DNA of 64,000 bases from Cyanobacteria bacterium FACHB-471 (GCA_014695345.1 JACJOC010000049.1:310001-374000); one strand, 5' to 3'; shown: positions 44,275 to 54,297, counted from the stretch's first letter. Made by a program: numbers and translations. The notes: a model not told the origin generated them from the sequence alone.

Positions 44275-46332
44275 ATGGCTAGTAAAACGATCACCTTTCG
44301 GTTGCCAGCAGAAGTAATCGAGGTTATCGAAAGTCAAGCTAGGGCAACCGGCAGAAACCGCACTGCCATTGTGATTGAAGCTCTAGCTCAAACTTACGGA
44401 CTTCAACCTCCTTCCCCAGCACCCGTCACCACTGAGATTCTTCAGCAGCAATTAGATGACTTGCAAGAGCAGGTAACAACTCTGTCACATCAGCTGGCAG
44501 AAGCAAACCAAAAATCTCTTACAAATAGCAATACTGCTGACCTGGTACAAGTGCTTGAGCAGGCAATTCGCTCTTTCCAAACCTTTAGCATTCAACCTTC
44601 TGAGGAGTTAGCAACTGGAAGCTGGTCGTCTCAAACTGCAGTTGAAACGTTACCCGATGACCCAAGTTGGCAAAAGCAAATTGTTGATGAGCAGTTGCAG
44701 CTTATCGCTCAACTTAAGCAACAGGCAAAAGCGCTTGACCAAATTCTTGCCGCTTCTCCCGGTTTAACCTGCGTCCAAGACCGGATGGGGCGCTGCACCT
44801 ATATCAATCCGGCGGGAGCCAGGATGCTTGGGTATGAGCAGAGCTATTTTCTGGGCAAAACGTTTCACGATCTAGGTTTGTCTGCTGAGATGATGGAGCT
44901 GCTGGTCAAGAAAGCCGAAGCAATCTTTACCGGGGGTCGTCCCTTAAGTGGTGAGTTTGCAACAGTTGTTCCATCGGGTTCTAAAAACTATGAATACGCA
45001 CTAAACCCAATTCATGGAGTAAACGGCACCATTGATGCGGTGATCTGTACCGCTTGGGAAATTACCGAGCGGAAGAAAGCCGAAATTGCCTTGCGGGAGT
45101 CCGAAGAGAAGTATCGCAACTTGTTTGAGTTGGCGAATGATTCTATCTTCATCATTGACGTGTCTACGGGTAGCATTCTCAATGCAAATCGCAATGCGGC
45201 TCGTCGGTTGGGCTACACTCGGCGGGAACTGTTGCAACTCACTCTGACAGAGATTGAAACACCAGAGGCGACTACGAGCCGGGAAGCTAAGATTGTGCCT
45301 GAGCTTCAGCGGACAGGCAATGTTATTTTTGAGCACATCCTGCGGCACAAGAACGGTTCGGAACTTCCGGTTGAGATTAGCTGCCGATTAATTGAGTATG
45401 GCGATCGCCTCGTTTTCCAGAGTTTTGCGAGAGACATTACCGAGCGCAAACAGCTAGAGACAGCCCTAGAAGAGCGCGTCAAGCAGCGCACTGCGGAGTT
45501 GTCTCAGGTTAACGAGCTATTACAGCAGGAAATTGAAGAACATAAACAGACTGCTGCCGCCCGCGACGAGGGTGAGCAGCAGTTTAGCAATCTGGTCGAA
45601 ACCATGAGCGATGGGTTTCTGATTGCTGACCATCACAACATCTATACCTACGCCAACGATCGCATCTGCCAAATGTTGGGCTATGAGCGAGACGAAATTG
45701 TAGGTCACGAGAGCTTTAGCCTGATTTGCGAGGCAGACCATGAGATGTTGCGCGAGCAAATTGCTAGACGAATAAACGGCGAACGCAGCACGTATGAAAT
45801 TGCTTTTCGCCATAAAGCAGGGCATTCCGTTCACACGATTTTTTCGGCAACACCGATGCTCAGTGCTCAGGGGCAACACCAGGGCAGTTTTGGCGTTGTC
45901 ACGGATATTACAGAGCGAAAACAGGCAGAAGAGCAACTGCGAATCAGCGAAGAAGGGCTGCGGATGCTGATTCAAAATTTGCAGATTGGTGTGCTGATCC
46001 TCGGCAGCCAAACCGAAATCTTGTTCTGCAATCCGGCAGCCCTGCAACTTCTAGGACTCACCCAAGAGCAGCTTTTAGGTAAAACCTTTTTAGATCCTGA
46101 TTGGCAAGTTGTCTCAGAAGATGGTTCACCCTTGCCGAAGGAGGCTTTGCCTGTATCGCAGGCGATCGCCACTCGCCAACCGGTCCATGATGTCGTTGTT
46201 GGTGTCTACCGCCCTACCCACGATGACTGGATACAGCTCCTGGTAAATGCCGATCCACAGTTTGAAATAGACGGCTCGATCAGACAAGTCTTTTGTACGA
46301 TTAGTGACGTTAATGGTCGGGAGGAGGCTTAG
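44275..46332 (+). CDS. Ribbon-helix-helix plus four-PAS protein, no output kinase
   Basis: 685 residues. The N-terminal 43 residues read as a CopG/MetJ-like ribbon-helix-helix: a strand 'KTITFRLP' and helices 'AEVIEVIESQARATGR', 'NRTAIVIEALAQTYG'. A coiled coil (about 53-80) and a linker follow, then PAS1 (155-268), PAS2 (275-392), a coiled coil (393-430), PAS3 (432-550) and PAS4 (555-683), joined by 'DITERK'-type PAC ends. There is no HisKA, GGDEF, EAL or HAMP, and no membrane helix. The natural reading is a one-component DNA-binding sensor, unlike the usual kinase arrangement. Convergent with the GAF chemoreceptor (39 bases between ends). Paralogous to 51238-53325. Confidence 0.85.
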   Translation: MASKTITFRLPAEVIEVIESQARATGRNRTAIVIEALAQTYGLQPPSPAPVTTEILQQQLDDLQEQVTTLSHQLAEANQKSLTNSNTADLVQVLEQAIRSFQTFSIQPSEELATGSWSSQTAVETLPDDPSWQKQIVDEQLQLIAQLKQQAKALDQILAASPGLTCVQDRMGRCTYINPAGARMLGYEQSYFLGKTFHDLGLSAEMMELLVKKAEAIFTGGRPLSGEFATVVPSGSKNYEYALNPIHGVNGTIDAVICTAWEITERKKAEIALRESEEKYRNLFELANDSIFIIDVSTGSILNANRNAARRLGYTRRELLQLTLTEIETPEATTSREAKIVPELQRTGNVIFEHILRHKNGSELPVEISCRLIEYGDRLVFQSFARDITERKQLETALEERVKQRTAELSQVNELLQQEIEEHKQTAAARDEGEQQFSNLVETMSDGFLIADHHNIYTYANDRICQMLGYERDEIVGHESFSLICEADHEMLREQIARRINGERSTYEIAFRHKAGHSVHTIFSATPMLSAQGQHQGSFGVVTDITERKQAEEQLRISEEGLRMLIQNLQIGVLILGSQTEILFCNPAALQLLGLTQEQLLGKTFLDPDWQVVSEDGSPLPKEALPVSQAIATRQPVHDVVVGVYRPTHDDWIQLLVNADPQFEIDGSIRQVFCTISDVNGREEA

Positions 46333-46371
46333 AGATTAAAGGGCACAGCCTGCTGACTTCAATTTTCCCCA

Positions 46372-49300
46372 TTACAGGGGCAACGTAATTTCCTCATCGA
46401 CATCTTCTTTAGAGCTAACCTTGAACGTTTCTACAGAAATCTGCAACTCTTTGGCTATGCTTACAGTTCGTTGCAGTGCCTCGGAGACCTGACGGGAGCG
46501 ATCGGAAGTTTGTTTTGACTCTTGCGCGACTTCCCGGATCAGTCCTGTGATTAGCAAAGAGGTTTGAGTTTGGGATACGGTTGCCTCTGAAATGGTTTTC
46601 ACTAGCTGATTAATTTGATGAGAGACTTCCACGATCTCACTCAGGCTCACCCTGGCATCTTCGACTAAGCGAGTTCCTTCCACAACCTGTGAAGTGCTTT
46701 GTTCCATTGCTTCAACCACCTGATTGGTTTCTGCTTGGATTGCAGCGACGATTTCTTCAATGTCTCCAGTAGCCTTTGCCGATTGGGTCGCGAGTTCCCC
46801 CACTTCCTCTGCAACGATCGCAAATCCGCTTCCGTCTTCCCCGGCTCGTGCAGCCTCAATTCCGGCGTTAATCGCAAGTAGGTTAGTTTGCAAAGCGATT
46901 TTCTCAATCAAGGACACTACTTTAGAGATTTGTTGCGAAGCTTCACCCAGGCGCTTAATTTTTTTGGCTGTTGAGCCGATTGTGTCTCTTAAGCTGAGAA
47001 TGTTTTGCACCGTCAAATCCATCGCAGTTCCCCCTGCCTCGGCAGTTGCAGAAGCTTTGTCAGACACCTCAGCAGCCTGACGGGCGCTCTCAGCCACCGC
47101 TCGAATGGAGTGAGTCATTTGCTCAACTGAGTTTAAGGTATAGGACATTTCTTCAGCCTGCTGAAGCGCTGAGTCTGCAAGCTGGCGAATCGATCCTTCG
47201 CTTTCGGCGATCGCCTCACTCACCTGAACGGCAGACTGTTTCACCTGCGTCACGATTTGCCGCAAACTTTCCACAACTGAGTTAAAAAAGTCGGCGACAG
47301 TGCCAATTTCACCCGTAGTCACCTCTGCCCGAATCGTCAAATCACCCCTTGCTGCTGCCTCCACCTGATCGAGGAGGTGAAGCAAGTTATCCTGAAGTTC
47401 TTCTCGCTGCTGACGCTGTTCTCTGGCCAAGTTCTCTGCCTGCTGACGTGCCAGATCCAATTCTTCTAAAAAATTGACGCGATCGAGCGCAAGTCCTACC
47501 TGAGTAGCGACCTGCTTAAAAAAGACAATGTCTGACTCTTGCCAAGTGCGGGGAGCAGAACACTGATGCGTCACCAGCAAACCGTGCAGCCGACTATAAG
47601 CCAGAATCGGCGCGACCAAATTAGCCTTGACTTCAAAAGGTTCTAACTGTCCCAAATAACAGTCGCTCAAGCCTGCTTCATAAATGTTGTTAGTAGCTTT
47701 GACACGACCCGCAAGATATTTGCCAATGTATTTGTCGGCAAAGCAAGGATCAGCGATGTTCGCGCCCAGTGCTTGGGGAAAGCCTCTGTTGACGGATTCT
47801 GCAACGACGTGTCCTTGCCAATCCTTATCAAAGAGATAAACGATCGCCCGCTCAGTTTTCAGGCTCTCTCGCACCCCTGCAATAGCAGTGTTGTAAATCT
47901 CCTCAACATCAGCAGCCATGCCGATTGCAGAGGCAATTTCGCTGAGCTTTTGGGCGCGGTAAAGCGCCATATCTTTTTGAGCTAAATAGTTCATCCGATC
48001 GAGAGCAATCCCGACCTGACTGGCAATCTGCTTGAAGAAGGTAATTTCTGGCTCTTGCCACGCTCGCGCCGTAGAACATTGATGAGTGACGAGTAACCCG
48101 TGCAGCTTGTCATAAGCCAAGATGGGAGCAACCAGATTTGCTTTGACGGCAAAAGGCTCTAGCTGTCCTAAATAGCAGTCACTCAATCCGGCTTCGTAAA
48201 TATTGTTGGTTGCCTGGACCTGCCCTGCCAGGTACTTATCAAGGTATTTCTCAGCAAAGCAAGGGTCGGCAATGTTAACACCCAAGGCTTTAGGAAAGCC
48301 TGCCCCGACGACTTCAGCAACGATGGTTCCTTGCCAATTTTCATCAAACAAGTAGACGACAGCCCGATCGGTTTTTAGGGCTTCCCGTATGCCAGCGATC
48401 GCACATTGATAAACTTCCCCAATGCTCACTGCATTGGCGATCGCTCCTGTAATTTCGCTAAGCTGCTGGTTTCGCAAGATAGCGCCATCTTTTTGAATGA
48501 GCAGAACAACTCGATCAATCGCCAGCCCAAGTTGGAGAGCTAGCTGTTGTAAAAAGTCAATTTCTGGCTGCTGCCAAATGTGAGGAGCGGCGCAGTGATG
48601 GGCGACCAGCAACCCGTAAAGTTCGCCGTCGCGAAGGATAGGCGTAACCAGGTTGGCTTTGACCTTAAGTTGCTCCATCAGCCTGAGATGATCGGGGTGA
48701 AAGCCTGCTTCATAAACATTGTTAGTCGCGACAACCCGTCCTTTTCGGTAAGCCTCGATTAGCTCCTGTCCAATGCAAGCATCTTCAATTTTGCCTCCCA
48801 TAACGCGAGGATAATTTGCATCGACCGCCTCGGCTGAAATGTAGCCGCTCCAGTTGGGTAAAAAACGATAGATGACCACCCGATCCGCTTTTAGGATCTG
48901 TTGCGCCCCCTGTACGGCTGTCTTAAACAACGTCTCCAAGTCTTGCAGCGTGCGCGTTTCAGAGGCAGCAACAGTGCTAAAAAATTGGGCTTGTTGAATA
49001 AAAAACTGGGCTTGTTCAATTTCACTCGCCTGACGACGAATTTGCTCCGTCATGGCAATTTCTGAAGTCGTTATCTGCTCTGCCAGTCGGTTGAAGGTGT
49101 GAGCAAGCTGTCCAACTTCGTCTTTTCCAGAGGCATCTGCCCGAATGGTGCGATCGCCCTCCAAAAATTGATGGGTGGATTGCTGTAGCTGCTTCAGGGA
49201 TACCGCAGTCGTTTTTCTCCGCACAACTACTAGCCCCAACCCAACCCCCAAGGCAGCAGTGGCGATCGCCAATAGCCCCAACCCCCACAACATCGTGGTA

Positions 49301-49872
49301 TTGGAGGAGGTGCCCGGCGTTTCCCGAACAACTACAGCAGATGCTTCCGCTTCAGAATCCGGCAAAGCCTGAACTGCGATCGCCTGCAAATCTTGTCCAA
49401 TTAGCGTAGAAAACTCTACCCCAAAATTTGAAACCTGCTCTTGTGAAGCTTGATCAACCTGTTGCTGCATTTCAGGGTGAGACAATTGTCCCGTTTGTCG
49501 AGCTCTAGCCGCTGTGACTACACTCGTGTCTTCAGCCTGGTCCTGGACATAAGCTTTTAACAAATTTGTTTGGACGCTGTATTCAGTCTCCGTCACAACT
49601 AGTTCGGCCCTAGCCTGACCCGCCCCTGCCGAAACCAGCAAAGCTGTTCCTACCCCTGCCAAACCAACTGTGGAAATTTCAGCCATCAGCATTCCAATTA
49701 ACTGTTTATGGCTAACCGAAAGATCCTGAAATTTCTTAGGCAAAGCTTCAGGTTTACGTTGCTCTGATGCTAAGTCAAACTGAACTATAGACTCCGAAGG
49801 CTTTAGTTGAAATTGTGACTGACGTTGCGCTTGTGAATTAGCGGCTGGATCAGAGTGAGATTGAGTGGCCAT
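46372..49872 (-). CDS. Methyl-accepting chemoreceptor with three GAF domains (PixJ/TaxD1-like)
   Basis: 1166 residues from ATG 49872; an in-frame start at 49932 adds 20. Order: membrane helices near 60-85 and 193-218 around a periplasmic loop, HAMP (about 220-270), GAF1 (about 305-455), GAF2 (475-640), GAF3 (645-815), a second HAMP-like segment (845-890) and the MCP signalling helix with tip '[20 protein letters not shown]'. GAF2 and GAF3 carry the cyanobacteriochrome DXCF signature as DPCF (C538, C710), plus a Cys at the usual chromophore position, followed by Tyr rather than His (C566, C738, '[13 protein letters not shown]'). GAF1 has no such Cys. A light-responsive taxis receptor is the likely role; CheW/CheA are not in the window. 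Confidence 0.9.
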   Translation of the reverse strand: MATQSHSDPAANSQAQRQSQFQLKPSESIVQFDLASEQRKPEALPKKFQDLSVSHKQLIGMLMAEISTVGLAGVGTALLVSAGAGQARAELVVTETEYSVQTNLLKAYVQDQAEDTSVVTAARARQTGQLSHPEMQQQVDQASQEQVSNFGVEFSTLIGQDLQAIAVQALPDSEAEASAVVVRETPGTSSNTTMLWGLGLLAIATAALGVGLGLVVVRRKTTAVSLKQLQQSTHQFLEGDRTIRADASGKDEVGQLAHTFNRLAEQITTSEIAMTEQIRRQASEIEQAQFFIQQAQFFSTVAASETRTLQDLETLFKTAVQGAQQILKADRVVIYRFLPNWSGYISAEAVDANYPRVMGGKIEDACIGQELIEAYRKGRVVATNNVYEAGFHPDHLRLMEQLKVKANLVTPILRDGELYGLLVAHHCAAPHIWQQPEIDFLQQLALQLGLAIDRVVLLIQKDGAILRNQQLSEITGAIANAVSIGEVYQCAIAGIREALKTDRAVVYLFDENWQGTIVAEVVGAGFPKALGVNIADPCFAEKYLDKYLAGQVQATNNIYEAGLSDCYLGQLEPFAVKANLVAPILAYDKLHGLLVTHQCSTARAWQEPEITFFKQIASQVGIALDRMNYLAQKDMALYRAQKLSEIASAIGMAADVEEIYNTAIAGVRESLKTERAIVYLFDKDWQGHVVAESVNRGFPQALGANIADPCFADKYIGKYLAGRVKATNNIYEAGLSDCYLGQLEPFEVKANLVAPILAYSRLHGLLVTHQCSAPRTWQESDIVFFKQVATQVGLALDRVNFLEELDLARQQAENLAREQRQQREELQDNLLHLLDQVEAAARGDLTIRAEVTTGEIGTVADFFNSVVESLRQIVTQVKQSAVQVSEAIAESEGSIRQLADSALQQAEEMSYTLNSVEQMTHSIRAVAESARQAAEVSDKASATAEAGGTAMDLTVQNILSLRDTIGSTAKKIKRLGEASQQISKVVSLIEKIALQTNLLAINAGIEAARAGEDGSGFAIVAEEVGELATQSAKATGDIEEIVAAIQAETNQVVEAMEQSTSQVVEGTRLVEDARVSLSEIVEVSHQINQLVKTISEATVSQTQTSLLITGLIREVAQESKQTSDRSRQVSEALQRTVSIAKELQISVETFKVSSKEDVDEEITLPL

Positions 49873-50022
49873 AGCTCGGTTCCCGGAGGGTAGTAAATGA
49901 GTGTGAAAAGCCCGTGCAAAATAAAATCGCAACGTGAAAAGAGCGCAAAAGCTTGCGTAGGGAGAAATGAAAACGTTTAAGGAATTGCAAGACGAGTTAA
50001 CGGCGTAAATCTACGCAAACTC

Positions 50023-50358
50023 TTATGACATAGACTCTTTTGAGTCCTCCAACGCTGATACTGAGTCTTCTGAACTCGATAACACACAACTGCAAGCAAA
50101 TCTTGCTGCCTCCGAACCCGCTCCACTTAAGACAGCTACGCTAGCAACTCCTCCTACCGCTTTGGCAGCTTTAGCCATTTCTACTGTCACCTGGAGGACA
50201 CAGGCATCAACATCTTTTTCAAACTCCGGGTTGGGTTCAGGATGGTCAGACTTCCAACTTTCTGCCAGGAAAAGAGCCATCTTTCTCAACGCCCGTCTGA
50301 GATTAGGGCTTGTTAAGCAGGTAGATTGACTGCTGGAATTAAGCAGTTTCAGTCCCAT
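50023..50358 (-). CDS. Small protein of unknown function upstream of chemoreceptor
   Basis: 111 residues. ATG 50358 has GGAG 9 bases upstream. There is a helical N-terminal half ('NLRRALRKMALFLAESWKSD') and a middle part with Cys, Gly and Ala ('AKAAKAVGGVASVAVLSGAG'); the tail is Ser/Asp/Glu-rich. No recognised domain. It lies on the same strand as the chemoreceptor, 150 bases before it, so a link is possible but unproven. A short random frame cannot be ruled out. Confidence 0.45.
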   Translation of the reverse strand: MGLKLLNSSSQSTCLTSPNLRRALRKMALFLAESWKSDHPEPNPEFEKDVDACVLQVTVEMAKAAKAVGGVASVAVLSGAGSEAARFACSCVLSSSEDSVSALEDSKESMS

Positions 50359-51237
50359 AGGGGCTTCTCCAAAATTGCGAAATGAACTCATAGGGTTGAG
50401 ATCCAACAACTTCGTATTTGAAATAGCGCACAGAAATAGCTCCTAAAACCGCACTGCTCTCTAGCCACATCAAGCAATGCTTTAGCTATCTGTATTAGTA
50501 AGCCGTATTAACAAGTACCAAGAGAAGAAGATTTCTTTTGCCTATCAGAAATCAGTCCCTACTTAGGAGACAAATCAATCTGTCCAGGCTCAATGCCCAT
50601 ACACACGACTTAGATGAAGAGTCTGGTGGTGTACCCTGTCTACTTAGACACTGGTACAAAGATGCAGCCTACGGTTTGCCTCAAGCAACCGCTATATTTC
50701 TGTTGGTAATGCACCTAATTTTTGAAGCGCAATTCAAGCAGTTTGAGTTTTCATTAAAGATCAACAAAACCCCACTCTATCTTTACAAAGCGGCTAATTA
50801 AGCATGTTAAATCAAGCCAAACTTGATTAAATAAACCCTATTTCCAGGTGGATGACCGTTAGCAAGATAAAGGGCAGGAACTTAAGCGATACGAAACGCA
50901 CAACCAACTGCAATACGGGCTGTTAAAGTAATTGCAAGCGCTTAATTAGCTGCTCTATAACTTTGCAATACGTGTGTTGCACTCTATTAATAATCTTTTA
51001 CCTGTAAGGTTTTTGCAATAGCATTAGACAAGCTTTATAAACCTTTCATGAACTGCTCCATTTTACTTAAAATAAAAATTATTCTAGATTCTCCGAAAGG
51101 ATTGCTCAACTTGGGTTGGAAGTGAGATAATTGTGTTGAGGAAAGGTGTATCAGTGTGTGGCGACACAAGCATAGCAACATAACGACCCATCAAGTGTCT
51201 GGCAATACAAAGTTCAGCCAGATAGCGCAGTGTTACC
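50359..51237. other. Long intergenic region between chemoreceptor and RHH-PAS genes
   Basis: 879 bases with only one small low-quality frame (50538-50801). It is AT-rich; GCAATACG-type short motifs recur around 50913 and 50967 (TGCAATACGGG, TGCAATACGTG), which could be a regulator site. Promoters of the flanking divergent genes must be inside. Confidence 0.45.
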
Positions 51238-53325
51238 ATGACCTACACCTCAATTACAATTCAACTTCCAGAAGCACTGAGTCAAGCGATCGCCGCCCGT
51301 GCAAACGCCGATCAAATCGGTGAAAATTCATTAATTCTAAATGTTCTCGCTGATGCTTTTGGGATTTCTCCCTCAATTTCTCCTGCTATTTCTGAGGCTA
51401 TCCAGCCACAACGGACTCAGCTAGAGGAGCAAATTGCAGAGCTGATCGGTCAATTGACTGAGATGCAGACGAGCGATCGCTTGAGTCTAACAAACCTACG
51501 CCAAATTGCGGATCTTAAGCAGGTCGTTGATTCACTGCTAGAAACAGAGCGTTCAGTTCTTGCACCCTCCCCAGAGTCTCCTGAAGACAGCTCACCTAGC
51601 CAACGATTACAGCAACAATCCGCTGACCTGGCAACACTCATCACAGAACACAACAGTCAGCAAGCGATCGTCTTAAACCAAATTCTCTCGGGAATACCCG
51701 ACCTGATCTTTGTGCAAGATCGACTAGGTCGCTACACCTACGTTAACCCCGCTGGGGCACGCGCCTTTGAGTGCGAGCGCAACTACTTAATTGGTAAAAC
51801 CTGCGAAGATTTGCATCTTTCGGCTGACCTTACCACTCTCCTCAACAACCAGCATCGTCAAGTTTTCATCAGCGGTCAGCCGCTCAGCGGCGAAATCACA
51901 ATTCCGACAACCACTGCATCTCGGGACTACGAATACATATTCAATCCAATTCGGGGGATGCAAGGCGACATCAGCACAGCCGTTTTTGTAGCCAGAGACA
52001 TCACCGAGCGTAAACAGACAGAAATTGCACTGCGAGAATCAGAAGAAAAATACCGCAACTTATTCGAATCTGCCACTGACTCAATTTTTATCGTTGACGC
52101 TGTAACCCATGAACTTCTAGAGGTAAACTGGGTCGCGTCGATTCTGCTAGGTTATACCCGGCGAGAGCTATTTTCGATTCCCTTCAGTGAAATTAGCTTG
52201 CCCCTAGATGCTGCGCGTCGGGCATCTCTCCTGCGAGACCTGGAAAATTTTGGCAGCATCGTATTTGAGCATGTCTACCGCTGTAAAGACGGCAGGGAAA
52301 TTCCTGTTGAAGTTAGCAGCCGCGTGATTGAGTACGAAAACCGGCTCGCCATTCTGAATTTCGTTCGCGATATTACTGCCCGTAAACGAGCTGAAACCTA
52401 CCTGCGTGAGAGTGAAGAAAAACTGCGAATTGCTCTCGAGGCAGCCCAACTAGGAATCTGGGATACCGAATTGACCACCGGTCGCATCACCTGGTCGCCC
52501 AACCTGGAAACAATGTTTGGTTTTGTGCCTGGAGAGTTTGATGGCAGCTATGAAACTTTCTTGAGTCACCTACATCCTAACGATCGAGACTATGTTCAAC
52601 AGGCAGTGAGCACTGCAATCAAGCGCCAGGAAGATTATGACATCGAGTTTCGAGTCGTCTGGTCTAATGGCACTGTCCGCTGGATTGCTAGTAAAGGAAA
52701 AGCTTTTTATAACGAAGCAGGCAAACCCATTCGGATGGCTGGCATCAACCTCGACATTACCAATCGCAAGAGGGCAGAGGAGTTAATTCACAAGTCCCAT
52801 CAAGAATTTGCTCAACAGTCAACCGAGCTAGACAGGATCGATCGCGAGATCCTCAATTCTAGTCAAGCCTTATCGGACGAACCAGATGAAAACTCTCCAT
52901 TGTCATCCCTGAAAGCGATCTGGAAATCAGTCGAGATTCAGCGACGGCGTTATCGCGATCTTTTTAATGCTGTATTCGACATTTACCTGGTGGTTAACTC
53001 ATCTGGAGTCATTCAGGAAGCAAGTCAAGCAGCTACTGTTTTATTTGCCAGTAAATTAGATGGGTTAGTGGGCACAGCTTGTTATCGATTAGTTTTCGAG
53101 CAAGATCGCCCAGCGCTAAAAGCCCAGTTTGACGAGCTTAGACAGGTGAAGCAACCTGGAGTTTTGGAGTTAAAGTTCCAACCCCTAAAAGGCAACTCTT
53201 TCTCAGCTCGGATTACTATCTCAGCCGCTTATAGCAGTACAGAAGAGGTCATCAGCTTTTGCCTGCTAATTCAAGGGGCATCGATTCGGGAATTGAACGG
53301 CACGGAAAACGCGTCTATCAATTAA
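51238..53325 (+). CDS. RHH-like plus four-PAS protein, paralogue
   Basis: 695 residues with the same plan as 44275-46332. A short strand-helix-helix N-terminus ('TSITIQLPEALSQAIAARAN', 'ENSLILNVLADAFGISP') is followed by a coiled coil (about 57-75), PAS1 (145-262), PAS2 (267-385), PAS3 (390-510, with the 'GRITWSPNLETMFGF' form), a helical linker and PAS4 (570-685). No kinase or cyclase domain. PAS1 and PAS2 resemble those of the other protein ('VNPAGAR', 'KYRNLFE'), while the last PAS differs, so the pair arose by duplication and then diverged. Its RHH is less canonical than that of its paralogue. It is downstream of a long AT-rich region. Confidence 0.82.
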   Translation: MTYTSITIQLPEALSQAIAARANADQIGENSLILNVLADAFGISPSISPAISEAIQPQRTQLEEQIAELIGQLTEMQTSDRLSLTNLRQIADLKQVVDSLLETERSVLAPSPESPEDSSPSQRLQQQSADLATLITEHNSQQAIVLNQILSGIPDLIFVQDRLGRYTYVNPAGARAFECERNYLIGKTCEDLHLSADLTTLLNNQHRQVFISGQPLSGEITIPTTTASRDYEYIFNPIRGMQGDISTAVFVARDITERKQTEIALRESEEKYRNLFESATDSIFIVDAVTHELLEVNWVASILLGYTRRELFSIPFSEISLPLDAARRASLLRDLENFGSIVFEHVYRCKDGREIPVEVSSRVIEYENRLAILNFVRDITARKRAETYLRESEEKLRIALEAAQLGIWDTELTTGRITWSPNLETMFGFVPGEFDGSYETFLSHLHPNDRDYVQQAVSTAIKRQEDYDIEFRVVWSNGTVRWIASKGKAFYNEAGKPIRMAGINLDITNRKRAEELIHKSHQEFAQQSTELDRIDREILNSSQALSDEPDENSPLSSLKAIWKSVEIQRRRYRDLFNAVFDIYLVVNSSGVIQEASQAATVLFASKLDGLVGTACYRLVFEQDRPALKAQFDELRQVKQPGVLELKFQPLKGNSFSARITISAAYSSTEEVISFCLLIQGASIRELNGTENASIN

Positions 53326-53345
53326 ACCTTTTATACATTCCGGTT

Positions 53346-54062
53346 TCAGTAAATAATGGTGCCTTCGTAGTTAAAGCCTTCTGGCAGCGTCGCAAACTCT
53401 AGTTGAGCATTGGTCAGGTCAGCACCCTCTAAGTTGGCGTTAGACAAGTCGGCATAGCGCAAATCAGACCCACTCAAGTTGGTACCTGATAGATCAGCAT
53501 CCCGCAATACCGCTCCGTATAGGCTGGCTTCACTTAAATCGGCTTGGCTAATCTGAGTGGCGCTGAGGTCAGCATCTCGCAGCTCTGCCCCATGAAGATT
53601 TACGCCGTTCAGGTTTGCTCTAGACATGCTGACGTGCATCATCTGAGCTTCAGTTAAATTGGCTCCACTTAGGTCTGCTCCCTGGAGGTCAGCACCATCT
53701 AGAGTGGCTCGTTCGAGGTTAGCCTGGTTTAGCAGAGTACCGGTCAGGATCGCGTTGGTTAGTTTGGTTTGGCTCAGGTTTGCATTAGAAAGGTCTGCTT
53801 CAGTTAAATTTACGCGGCTTAGATCATTACCACTCAGGTTGGCTCCGCTCAAATTACAGCGAATGCAGTCGCCTGTTTGCAGCGTTTTTTCAACCTCGCT
53901 TGATCGAGGTTCTGAGGCGGGGGGAGAACTCACAGTTAAGGTTTCAACCCCTACAGGCTGACTAGTGTCAGGTGGGGCAGTAAGAATTCTGGCAAACCGG
54001 ATAGTGACGGGAGAAACTGCTGCCAACAGGGCTACACAGCCTAAAACGAGCTTGACGTTCAT
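53346..54062 (-). CDS. Pentapeptide-repeat protein
   Basis: 238 residues. An N-terminal hydrophobic stretch ('VKLVLGCVALLAAVSPVTIRF') suggests a signal or membrane anchor. From about residue 68 there are more than 25 units of A(D/N)LXX type ('GANLSGNDLSRVNLTEADLS'). These fold into a right-handed quadrilateral beta-helix. Such proteins are abundant in cyanobacteria; functions range from topoisomerase protection to envelope roles, and nothing here decides. Location: the periplasm or thylakoid lumen is likely. Convergent with the RHH-PAS gene (20 bases). Confidence 0.9.
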   Translation of the reverse strand: MNVKLVLGCVALLAAVSPVTIRFARILTAPPDTSQPVGVETLTVSSPPASEPRSSEVEKTLQTGDCIRCNLSGANLSGNDLSRVNLTEADLSNANLSQTKLTNAILTGTLLNQANLERATLDGADLQGADLSGANLTEAQMMHVSMSRANLNGVNLHGAELRDADLSATQISQADLSEASLYGAVLRDADLSGTNLSGSDLRYADLSNANLEGADLTNAQLEFATLPEGFNYEGTIIY

Positions 54063-54183
54063 AGTCTTGCAGAGGTTGAAAGAAAAACACGCTCACAGGC
54101 AGTATTCTCCTCATTTCTACCGAGTCCGGACTCACCCCTTAAAGCTTGCGTAAATTGAGAGTTACACCAATTCCAAAAATTAG

Positions 54184-54236
54184 GGCGACAGATGGAAGGG
54201 CACCCCACTCTGCGGGATGCCCTTCCATCTGTCGCC
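54184..54236. terminator. 19-bp perfect stem plus inner CCC/GGG
   Basis: GGCGACAGATGGAAGGGCA (54184-54202) pairs exactly with 54218-54236; one mismatch, three more G-C pairs and the loop ACTCTGC complete it. It is downstream of the PRC-barrel gene on the minus strand and upstream of the pentapeptide gene. Confidence 0.6.
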
Positions 54237-54265
54237 TCTTTTAAGAGAAACGTTATTAGAAAGAA

Positions 54266-54297
54266 TTACAGGGACGAAATGCATCTCGTCCCTGTAA
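54266..54297 (-). terminator. Palindrome of the CAGGGACGA family, terminator-like
   Basis: TTACAGGGACGA pairs with TCGTCCCTGTAA (12 bp, 8-base loop). On the minus strand TTCTTTCTAA follows. It is the first hairpin after the PRC-barrel gene, and related to the palindrome at 10905-10934. Confidence 0.6.

Noticed and set aside
50538-50801. + strand frame of 87 codons
   Set aside because: TTG start, no ribosome site, no recognisable sequence; likely a chance frame in the long gap.
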